From Amphiura filiformis (lineage: Eukaryota; Echinodermata; Ophiuroidea; Amphilepidida; Amphiuridae), in contig NC_092631.1 in NCBI RefSeq assembly GCF_039555335.1, positions 9,733,701 through 9,797,700 on the forward strand: a stretch of 64,000 nucleotides of DNA. The letters are read 5' to 3'. Numbering within the stretch: position 1 is the stretch's first letter; every line of letters begins with the position of its first letter. Positions 22,601 to 32,362 of the stretch are shown in pieces. Both the position numbers and the translations under genes were made by a program. The notes below the pieces were generated by a model. The model saw nothing but the letters and a program-made list of their open reading frames with translations, was not told the DNA's origin and searched no databases.

Positions 22601-25600
22601 ACGTTTTCATGACCTTTACATTACCCGACATAGACCTAATGTTATTAAAACGTTTGTACCTAAACCAAAACCCAATATATAACTTATTTAATACGTTTTA
22701 AAAACATTTTTGTGTTTGCTGGGCATGTGTTGACTGTATAATACTCACACAAGTTGTGTGATATGACTTGGGTCCACGTCTTCGTCACCCAAAACACTCT
22801 CTATCTCTTTGTGCAGTTTCTTCTGAATATCTTGATGAGTTGCGATGAAATACAAAGTCCATGCCAGCACTATTGCAGAAAAACATGGATAACAGAAACA
22901 GCTGATTAAATACTCCTTGCTAATATTGAAGGGCAGTTCCCACACTTTATTTTGCTCACAACTCGGGGACAAATTATTGCAGCAATATTCCGATGTAACC
23001 TAGACTCAAATTGAACTTTTTAAATATAGTCAAATAGCTACCACATTGAACCAACTGCCAGATTTTGAAACTCAATGATATGGAGTTAAACCATTGTACA
23101 AGGCATGTATATACGAAATTTTGCAAATTATTTGTCTCATGGCAGGGATCCCAGTCTGAATTAATAGGCTCCTGAAATGCTGAATTTTTGGACCGAGGAC
23201 TCTGGGTCTGAGACCTATTCAAACAGCCTTCAAACTCAGAAAGAGGGACATTTTTTGTCTTCATATCTTTTTCTCAAAAGGATGAATACACACTCACTGT
23301 TGCCAGAAGTATGGAATCCACCAATGACATAGGTTATAGCATCATCCTTGATTTGAGTTTCTGGAAAATTGTTCTCCAGTAGAACATCAATGAATAGTTG
23401 ACGCTCAGGTGGTGGAGGGTTGTCACGTCTCTGCTTGATGATGGCATCAATGGTCGACAGCATCTGGGCTCTTGCTGAAAGATATATGTGAGAGAAACTA
23501 TCATTGGTTAAAAATGCAATTGTTAACAGAGTTCAGACCCAAATTTGGGCTGATATTCATCTGGATGAAAAACTTTGTTACCTTAGTAGGCCGATGCAAG
23601 GAATGCCTACCTTTTTTGAATGCCTTGTCCCTATCAGTGCCTTCCTCAGGAAGTCCATGTGCAAGACTATGTTCCATCTCATGCCAACACTAAATGATAA
23701 GGGACAAAAAGGGAATATCAGCTTAATGTTTAATGTAAAAAGTCTGTATTTGGTTCAAATATTCTGAAGCCAGTCAAAACAGGCATTCATTTAATAAAAC
23801 ATTTTGTATTTGGCCGTTGCGATTCTGAGAGAGGAAGTGACCCTGATTAGTATAAACGATTCACCAGCAGTCCACTGTAGCTTGATCTGTGTGGTTTAGT
23901 TGGATTTAGCTGTAGATTAGAAATATCTATCATTATAATTGTCGATTCACCTGGGCTTTTCTATCTTCTAAATAAATATTAACAACAGGCAGGACGTGTA
24001 TAAAAATGTCTGCAAAACACTGCAAATGGAGAGATATACAATGTATTACAACAAGCTACTTACAATATCATAATTCTTTCTGAATGCCAAGGAAACTTTG
24101 TCATCCTTGAAGTAATCTCCAAATGATGTTCTTGCGATTCCTTTAAGTACCAATGCTGTACTATATTGCTGCAAAGGAATATGTTCATCCTTGGGTAGTG
24201 TCTTCATCTTGGTCACTAGCTCAGCTACCAACTATTTAAAATCAGGAAATTGCCAATTGAACACAGTTTTGCCAAGTTTGTCTCAGAACACAAGTTTGCC
24301 CTGCTTAAATACTAATCACATCAAACCTTTGTCTTGTCTTTTCAATGTGAGGTGTATGTGCTGGCTAGAGTTAATATATTGTAGCCTATTCATAAAGGTA
24401 TCTTGTATTGTAGTATCTAGGTACTGGTCATATCTTTTACAGAAAAATGTTACAAACTAAAATATTGTCTTAAAAATGCTGATAAATTATTTTACAAAAA
24501 TAATTTTAACGTTCAATGTCATTTGCAAATTCATAAGTCGGTGCTTGTTCATTGAAATATCATATATCCTGGAACTGTTGAAATATATAACATGAAAAAA
24601 AGACAAAAAGTTTAAAGTTAAAGGCTTATTCAGTGATCCTAAAATTGTGAAGAGTAAGTCATTAAAATTGTCATACTTATCCACTATCAGGGTATGTTAG
24701 CACCCCGAGGTTAGCACATCTATATGACACTATAACAATGGTGCCTAAATCTGAATTCTGATGATTTTTACGATCCTCCGGATGATCACTGAATATGCCT
24801 TTAAGCATGTGGCCAATGCAAAAGTCATCGAACATACCTCGTTGAATGTGCCCATGTAATAACGCACAGCATCATGGCTGAAGGCTTTGTCATAGAGATT
24901 GCGTCTATTCCTTCCGTCAGCACCATTTGCATATTGTATACTGTTTGCCCCAAAAAGTGGTTGGAATAGAGCAAATAAATAAGCTGAAAATCAAGTTTAC
25001 ACACAAATGCTTGAAATCAGCTCCTGTAAGAATACCGGATCATAGAATTTGATATGTAGGCATGTTACCTTTTTGTTGATGACATTCAAACAATTTTTTC
25101 TGGCCTTAGCATCTGATTAGCAACTTCTTGAAACACACTTTAGTGAGGGCAAATTCCATGTTTTTTACAGATTCTTGTCATTTTGGTTGAATTTAAATAA
25201 ATAATTTACATTGTATACCTCATTGGATTAGACCAGGTTATAATAGTTCACTCAAGTCGGAACAAATCATAAAAAATTACATTGCCTAATCCTAAATTGG
25301 TTTGTTATACAGTGTACCCCTCTATTACCATCAATCCGTCTTAAAATGTGGGTGCCGACAATCGGCCTGAATCGTCAAAAAGTGGCTGAGAAGAACAACA
25401 ACAAAAAATTGGCAAATGGTGGAGGGACACGTCTCCCTGCTCCCCCCCCCCCCCGACTGACGCACATGCCTTCAGAAAAACATCACCAGATGATAATATG
25501 GTTATCAGTTTAGAAATAGATATCCAAATCATTTCTTAATTTAAACAGTCAATCAAAAATTCAATTAAAGAACATTTTTGATTGCAATATGTATTCATTT

Positions 25601-26565
25601 GTTAATTTATGACCATCCAGTGATACAGCCATGCAGTATTTTTTTTAGGGGGGAAACCATGTACTTACGTGGTTTATCAAATATAGTCTGGTGTTCTCTG
25701 AAGAGCTCTGGTGATGCAATACTAACAGCTAACTTTGTTCCCCACCAGAAAGATGCGATAGGTCCGTAGTCTTCATGTAGATTCATCAGGAATTCATGCA
25801 TACTACCAGCCTTTCCAATATCTGGGATATTGCCATCCCTAAACATGGCATCAAAATAATGATTGCATTTGCAAGTTTGTCTGTTTATGATGAGCATTAT
25901 TGTATGCAAATTAATGTATGTATATTTGAGAGAGTAAGAGATCGAGTGAAGGTGAGAGAAGTATGACAGCGAAAGAAAAAAGTTCTTATGAACGACTGTT
26001 GGTTTTGCATGTGCCTCTGTGCCAAAAAAGTGTGATAATTCATACTTTCTGGTGAAGATACTGAGATATAACTTACTTAGGATCTGATGGATCCAGGCCA
26101 GGGATTGTGGTTACATGTTTGGAGCCCTATAATGAAAGAAAGAAAAGCAGATTCAGGCAACTTTCACCTGTAATTTCTACAAGTGTGGCTTGATAGCAAT
26201 GATATGATGAGTACTGTATAATGTGATTCAAGAGAATGTCTCTTTCCACAGTAGGTCCTTAACAGCATCTAAACAAATTGTTTAGAACATTCGCAAAAGT
26301 ACAACCATATTGGTTAAAGGGTAGACATGGTATTGTTGGTCGAAGCAACTATAACTCATAAACTTAAATTAATATTTATTGACATTTATATATTATTTAC
26401 ATTATATCTATATGAAGAATTAGGTTCATTCAGTGAAAATTAAATCTGTCTAATCCATCTTTATTTTGAATGAAGAATTAATTATGTACTTACTGGGTAG
26501 AAATAAATAACAGCCCCAATAAGCACTGTCACAACTGTGATAGCAAATATGACAAAGACAAGCAT
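19698..26565 (-). CDS. CYP20A1: CYP20A1-like cytochrome P450, complete, 11 coding exons
   Basis: Exons in transcript order: 26494-26565, 26077-26126, 25669-25838, 24838-24983, 24064-24231, 23611-23689, 23298-23474, 22749-22869, 21674-21785, 20783-20847, 19698-19947. All have GT/AG borders and join in frame to 469 residues (vertebrate CYP20A1 is about 462). The start MLVFVIFAITVV is a hydrophobic anchor (about residues 1-23) ending YFYP. IPGLDPSDPKDGNIPDI and GSMHEFLMNLHEDYGP follow (about 30-70). The I-helix motif is GGFHTS (about 281-286), with His where most P450s have an acid. The K-helix ExxR is ESLR, and the haem loop is GFSGKRICPG with the thiolate at Cys417. The C-terminus is VEGQVVEPVYGFVTSP. 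CYP20A1 is an orphan ER-anchored monooxygenase; its substrate is unknown. Introns 8 and 9 carry transposons (22330-22723, 21123-21601). Confidence 0.93.
20160..20310. repeat. GC-rich hAT-like MITE fragment in the P450's last intron
   Basis: TTGGCGGCACCAGGAA at about 20190 and GTAGCGCTGCCACTG at about 20287 resemble the CAGTGGCGGCACC ends of the hAT-type element at 34415-34582, with GGGGGCATTGGGG and CCCCCTTGCCCCCC inside. The left terminus is degraded and no target duplication is evident. Just left, ACAACTTTCTATTTCCCAT is repeated in tandem (about 20149-20184). Confidence 0.45.
21123..21601. mobile_element. hAT-like GC-rich MITE in a P450 intron, 8-bp duplication GACCAGCC
   Basis: The left end is CCGGGGG(n)CACTCAACTTT and the right end AAAGTTGAGTGCCCCC(n)AG. 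GACCAGCC is present on both sides (21115-21122 and 21602-21609). The interior repeats AAAAAGGGGGTCATTGGGTA at least five times. The family recurs at 49656-49966. It sits in the intron between exons 20783-20847 and 21674-21785, far enough from the splice sites not to disturb them. Confidence 0.78.
22330..22723. mobile_element. CCCAGCAAACAC-family MITE (394 bp) in a P450 intron
   Basis: The element begins CCCAGCAAACACAAAACGTT and ends TTTTTGTGTTTGCTGGG, with CA on each side (22328-22329, 22724-22725). The interior has many A-CGTTT and AAACATTTT motifs, ATAACCT and TTTGCAAAAAATA blocks. It lies only 25 bp from the end of exon 22749-22869, beyond the donor site. It is shorter than the approximately 690 bp copies and lacks their internal second TIR pair. 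Confidence 0.85.
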
Positions 26566-26958
26566 GGTTCCACACATACAGTAACTTCAGTTTCAGGTCT
26601 ACAAATTAACTGCAAAAGAACAATACTAAAAAGTATATTATTACATTGAACCCTCCTTTTATATCCATGCAGCATTTATACATTGGTAGGCCTATGCAGT
26701 GTTTTGAGATTTGAACCAATGAAAATCACTCAAGGAGGATGCTGATACTTGGAGCAACATTTTCTATATTATGCATGTTTATACCAAAACTTGTTTTGTT
26801 GTGATTTAAGTAGATAAAACCAGGGAACATCAAACTGTTTCGTAAATATATGAAAGATGTAATAGGCCTATTTACTCGTATATCGTCAGTAGGATATTAA
26901 GCCTACACAATAATACACATATAAGTACACAGTATATCAGTGACTGGCCAGCCAATAT

Positions 26959-27647
26959 CCCAGCAAACACAAAACGTTTTCGACATCATTCGCAAAGGGT
27001 TATAAAAGATTGTCAGAAAATGTTTAAATGTCGGGTTATATAAAGGGTATATTAAGAGTATAAAACGTTTTCATAACCTTAAAAAGCATTTTTGATAATC
27101 TACTGCTCAGCAAACAAAAATGTTTTACAGAAAACGTTTAAATGTCGGGTTATATAAAGGGTATAAAAACGTTTTAATAACATTCCAAAAACATTCTTGA
27201 AAACTTGATACAAAACATTCTAAACAGAATGTTATATTGTGGTTGAAAAAATATTTTGCGAAAAATGTTTGCCCAAAATATTTTCAATAACGTTTTAAAA
27301 ACGTTTTCATGACCTTTATATAACCCGACATTTAAATGTTATTAAAAGGTTTTGAAAAAACATTTTAAGAACATTTCTGTGTTTGCTGGGTTCAAATATT
27401 TTAACATAATGTTATTTAAGTTTTGACACAATATTTGGCAAAATGTTTGCAAAAATAGTTTACAATAACATTTTTGAAAACATTTAAAAATATTGTTGTA
27501 GTGTGTTTTCATACAAAACGTTTTAAAACGTTATCATGACCTTTATATAACCCGACATTTTAATGTTATTAAAACGTTTTTACCTAAACCAAAAGCCAAA
27601 ATATAACTTATTTAAAATGTTTTTAAAACGTGTTTGTGTTTGCTGGG
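26959..27647. mobile_element. CCCAGCAAACAC-family composite MITE (689 bp), copy A
   Basis: The ends CCCAGCAAACACAAAACGTT and ACGTGTTTGTGTTTGCTGGG are flanked by AT (26957-26958, 27648-27649). Internally there is a second pair of ends: CTCAGCAAACAAAAATG near 27106 and TTTCTGTGTTTGCTGGG near 27390. The whole therefore looks like two elements, one inside the other. AAAACGTTTT-like palindromes recur throughout. It is nearly identical to 31667-32362 and 41013-41697. Confidence 0.88.
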
Positions 27648-27962
27648 ATACATAGACAGTCACACAGTTGTTTTTTGTTGTGTGTGCTGACTGGTTTCTA
27701 TGAATGTACAGGGTCTTTTGGGGTGCGTTTGTATTCAATCCTAACCATGCATAGCTAATTAATACAAAGTCAAGTTCAATTGAACACAGTTGCCGTGTGG
27801 CTATACCACACATGTTGTATAGTTTTATATTTTGCCTTATTGAATTGAATGTTAAACACCCTATCATAAAGTCCGCTATGTTAGTATTCAAATTAATAAA
27901 TGAAGAATTGAATTTTAGTTCACAATAGGCCTACATAGGGGCCTATTGCGTGGTTGCTTACC

Positions 27963-28135
27963 TGAAATTTGTAGCAGATCGATTTGACGACTCTATTTTC
28001 TGGAAGTGTCCGGAAACTTGATACCTATCTCAGGCTTCCCTAAACAGCATAAATATTATAGAAACACTTTACAGAATTTCGATTCCGATCATTCAGCGGT
28101 GTCAACTGGATCGTAGACTCTGGATGTAGCGCCTC
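27963..28135 (-). other. Possible non-coding first exon of the P450
   Basis: The CYP20A1 start codon is preceded on the minus strand by an acceptor-like TTTTGCAG (about 26609-26616). A strong donor CAG/GTAAGC occurs at 27956-27964. A 5' untranslated exon ending near 27962 is therefore plausible, with a promoter around 28.1 kb. This is inferred from splice-like signals only; the upstream boundary is arbitrary. Confidence 0.25.
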
Positions 28136-28154
28136 CATCCTTATTCAGAGAAGG

Positions 28155-28385
28155 TTGGTTAGCCACAGCGGGGGCAAAGTGCCCCTGACAAAATATGAAA
28201 GAGGAAATTGCCCCACTGACAAAAAAATGAAAGAAAAAATCGGGAAGACAAAGGAAACCAGAATTATTTTTATCTTTGAGACCCCTCCCCCCACCTAAAC
28301 TGGGAAGACATTTTACCCCCCCTCACACACACCCCCACACCTCCTCCTCCCTCCCTTGGCCAAGAAAGTATATACGCCACTGCTC
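28155..28385. repeat. GC-rich element fragment related to 10285-10360
   Basis: GGTTAGCCACAGCGGGGGCA, AGTGCCCCTGACAAAATATG and AAATTGCCCC parallel GTAGCGTAGCCAG, GAGTGCCCCTGAC and AAAGTGCCCC at 10.3 and 10.66 kb. It ends in a C-rich track and TATACGCCACTG, a hAT-like terminal look (CAGTGGCGTATA inverted). Boundaries and duplication are unclear. Confidence 0.45.
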
Positions 28386-28780
28386 TGTAACCCTCATTTG
28401 AAGCACGCGGTTCTCTGTCGAGAATATGCACTTTCTTTAGGTCCACGTGATGTCCTGGGGACTCTATAGGCTACGTGCCGAGATATCTCGGACGAAGTTG
28501 AGCTATGCTGGCTATGCTCACTAAATCGTGTTTTTCAATAGAGATCTTTGTGTTTCTTACATGCATGTATGATTCCGAACAGGGGACTAAGGCAAGACAT
28601 TCGGGACCCGTAACGTCCGCTTTATCCATTTTGTCTTTGGGCGCAGCCTGACAGTTCATTTCCAAACCACGATCATAAAATAACATTATGTTCTTGATCA
28701 TATATACCACCCAAACGAATCATTTTCCAGGCCTAACATATCACTAGATGCCAAAAACTGTAGTGTAGCTATCTTCTGCT
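28386..28780. other. No recognisable gene
   Basis: Short unique-looking stretch between the C-rich repeat and the 39-bp satellite. I see no ORF with family resemblance and no repeat. Confidence 0.3.
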
Positions 28781-29795
28781 AATATTGGTGCGAATGAAGT
28801 AGTGTGGTAAGGCCTATCTACCTCTAATACACCTAATCTTATTTTGGTGTTGATGAGGCTTCGAAGTAGTGTAGCTAATTTTGGTGTTGATGAAGTGGTG
28901 TGGATATCTACCGCTGATATTGGTGTTGATGAAGTAGTGTAGCTATCTACTGCTAATATTGGTGTTGAGGAAGTAGTGTAGCTACCTATCGCTGATATTG
29001 GTGGTAATAAAGTATATTAGCTATATATTGCTGATTTTGGTGTTGATGAAGTAGTGTAGCTATCTACTGCTGATATTGGTGTTGATGAAATAGTGCAGCT
29101 ACTTACTGCTGATATTGATGATTGTAAAGTAGGTAAGCTATCTATTGCTGATTTTTGGTGCGGATAAAGTGGTGTGGTTATCTACCACTGATATTAGTGT
29201 TATTGAAGTAGTGAAGTTACCTACTGCTGATTTTAGCGTTGATAAAGTAGAGTAGCTATTATTACTGCTGATTTTGGTGCTGATGAAATAGTGTAGCTAC
29301 CTACTGCTGATATTGGTGTTGATGAAGTAGGTAAGCTACCTATTGCTGATTTTTGGTGTTAATAAATTGGTGTGGTTATCTACCACTGATATTGGTGTTA
29401 TTGAAGTAGTGTAGCTACCTACTGCTGATGTCGGAGTTGATGAAGAAGTGTAGCTACGCTACTTATTCCTGATATTGGTGCAGATGAAGTAGGTAAGCTA
29501 TCTTCTGCTGATTTTGGTGTTAATGAAGTGGTGTGGTTATTTGCTCCTGGTATTGGTGTTATTGAAGTAGTGAAGTTATCTACCGCTAGTATTGGTGTTG
29601 ATGAAGTAGTGTAGCTAGTACCTACTGCTGATATTGGTGTTGATGAAGTAATGACGCTAGTCACGCTACTTACCGCTGATATTGGTGTTGTTGAAGTATT
29701 ATAGCTTAGATAACCACACCACGTCATCAACACCTAAATCAGCAGTAGATAGCCACTCTAATTCATCAACACTATAAAATCAGCAGTAGGTAGCT
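28780..29795. repeat. 39-bp satellite, left block
   Basis: Diverged tandem copies of a 39-bp unit containing TGATATTGGTGTTGATGAAG, then TAGTGTAGCTATCTACTGC. Units vary by point changes and small indels. The array is in one orientation to about 29705 and inverted for the last about 90 bp (CATCAACACCTAAATCAGCA). Since 39 is divisible by three, long frames appear by chance, reading STPISAVDSYTTS on the complementary strand. Confidence 0.92.
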
Positions 29796-31641
29796 GGTCG
29801 AATCCAACCAAAAGTGTCCACGGGCCAAAAATAAAAGTCCGAAATAAAAATGTCTCCACAATTTTTTCCTTTTGCCCATTGATTGATGACATATTGGCCT
29901 TATAGGAACCAAAAGTGCCATTACTAATCTTGAAAAATAAATCCAGGACGTGTGATAGTAAATGTGATATCAAAACCCAATGTTACCTACGAATACCACT
30001 AGGATGCTTTCACTATCGCAATACTAATCAACCTAAAACAAATGGAATATTCCCATTAACGCTTTTTTCGTGTAATGTAGACCACAGGGTGTCAGGAAAA
30101 TGCTAGCTCAACCAGAAAATATTTGTTTTATTTTTATAACGCGATCAATATGATCTTAGTCAATTTATGCTAGTTTATTTTTGAAAATGAAGTTTAGGTC
30201 AGTTTGTGTATTTTATTTATCAAATGAGTATGAATCAATTTACGCATTGTATAAGAACGAGTAGGATATATGTTTTCAAGAATATTAGGAATTATACGCA
30301 TACACCTAACGCTTTATACAATGAAAAGGTGAAGAAACCCGGGTATTCGTAGGTAACATGAGCGATTTAACAATATCTATATTGAGTTTGGAGGTTTAAA
30401 TTTTGCTTCGTTTGAGGGCAACTACAATTAGCTTTATACCAGGGTCCATCACTGTGTTGTCTAGCTCATGAGACAATGAGAACAGTCGTTTTTTCCAAGG
30501 TATTCGTAGGTAACCTTAGCGAAAACGTCAAAAGTTACCTTCGAATAAATCAATTTGGACACAAATTACTCAGAAACCAGAAGGTCGGTAAACATTTAAA
30601 ATGAAGCACACATGACAGTTGACAAATCCAAGTATTTATCCCCTACTAATCTTCTTTGAATCTGATTTTTCTTTCAAATGAGCAGACCGTCGTCTATTTC
30701 AGTTCATATTTTTCAACAATTAAGCCGTATTCACTTTTGCATGGTGGGCATGTATGTGAATTCGCAACTTTCATTGACATATGATTTGATAGCAAACATA
30801 CAGGCCTTCGTTATGTACCAATATGGGCATTGGCATGAATGGCGGTGTTTCACAATACTGTCATGATGTCAAATTGTATTCGTAGGTAACATTCGGTTAC
30901 CGAAATTTACCTACGAATAGTTGCTTTTATTGTTGACATCTCAGAAATATTTAAACGCAGGCTATTGAAACTTGGTATATAGAAATAAAGAGTGTATTAC
31001 CCTGCACCTATTGCTTAACTATTGTTTACTATTCTCTCACTTTGTGGAAATGACACAGCTTTTAACATGTATTCGGAGGTAATGCATATTTTTTACCAAA
31101 CCTACCTTTGTGCCATTTAGAATTTCTGGCAGCTAAACACAATAATAAAGATGTCCGAATGCAATGCATTTCAGTATTGGATATATCAAAGCTTGTATCA
31201 ATTGCGTATTTATTAGTGATTTCCATTTTTAAAGATATATCTAGTGCTATGAAAAATTGTATTCGTAGGTAATGTAAAAAATACCACTCAAAAAATTATC
31301 ACAAAAATTCATAATTATGTACAAATATGTGAAAAATTGAACAGGCAATCTTTGAATACACACCTTTCAGGAAATCAATTTAGATTCAATCCAATGACTT
31401 CTTTTCATAACTGATTTAGATGTTTTAAAAACACTTTAAGAAATATTTTGAAAAAATGGATAAAAAATAGCTTGTTTTGGGGTCTCTGTGTCAAAGTTTT
31501 TCACAGAAGGGGTCTTATTATATATGGCGCGAAGCGTATGATCAAGGCGAATAAACACAATACAAAAACGAATGCCAATTGATTAATACTTTTAAGTTAT
31601 GGCCCTGAACATGCCGTGTACACTTTTCGTTGGATTCGACC
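29796..31641. mobile_element. 1.85 kb inverted-repeat element with dispersed TATTCGTAGGTAAC motifs, AGCT duplication
   Basis: The ends are GGTCGAATCCAACCAAAAGT (left) and, inverted, GGTCGAATCCAACGAAAAGT (right), each continuing GT. It interrupts a satellite unit: TAGGTAGCT before and AGCTACACT after give a 4-bp AGCT duplication (29792-29795, 31642-31645). Inside, TATTCGTAGGTAAC or close variants appear about eight times in both orientations (near 29983, 30343, 30500, 30533, 30873, 30907, 31070, 31259). No long ORF exists, so it is non-autonomous. A 4-bp duplication occurs in several cut-and-paste superfamilies, and I do not assign one. Confidence 0.82.
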
Positions 31642-31666
31642 AGCTACACTACTTCATCAGCACCAA

Positions 31667-32362
31667 CCCAGCAAACACAAAGCGTTTTCGACATCATTCG
31701 CAAAAGGTTATAAAAGGTTGTCAGAAAACGTTTAAATGTCGGGTTATATAAAGGGTATATTAAGAGTATAAAACATTTTCATAACCTTAAAAAACATTTT
31801 TTGATAATCTACTACTCAGCAAACAAAAATCTTTTACAGAAAACGTTTCAATGTCGGATTATATAAAGGGTATAAAAACGTTTTAATAACATTCCAAAAA
31901 CATTCTTGAAAACTTGATACAAAACATTCTAAACAGAATGTTATTTTGGGAGTTGAAAAATATTTTGCGAAAAATGTTTGCCCAAAATATTTTCAATAAC
32001 GTTTTAAAAACGTTTTCATGACCTTTGTATAACCTGACATTTAAATGTTATTAAAAGGTTTTGAAAAAAAAAACATTTTAAGAACATTTCTGTGTTTGCT
32101 GGGTTCAAATATTTTAACATAATGTTATTTAAGTATTGACATAATATTTTGCAAAAATATTTGTAAAAATAGTTTACAGTAACATTTTGTGAAAACATTT
32201 AAAAATATTGTTGTAGTGTGTTTTCATACAAAACGTTTTAAAACGTTATCATTACCTTTATATAACCCGACATTTTAATGTTATTAAAACGTTTTTACCT
32301 AAACCAAAAGCCAAAATATAACTTATTTAAAACGTTTTTAAAACGTTTTTGTGTTTGCTGGG
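31667..32362. mobile_element. CCCAGCAAACAC-family composite MITE, copy B, inserted in the satellite
   Basis: The same termini and internal second pair of ends as the copy at 26959. The surrounding satellite (CACCAA before, AATATCAGCAG after, against the undisturbed CACCAATATCAGCAG) shows that exactly AA was duplicated. This is the clearest evidence that this family makes 2-bp target duplications. No ORF of significance is present. Confidence 0.9.

Noticed and set aside
22870-22972. Additional N-terminal residues on P450 exon 22749-22869 (frame open to 22972)
   Set aside because: The open frame runs through the acceptor GCAATAG into intron. The plus-strand copy has the same exon start and unrelated upstream sequence.
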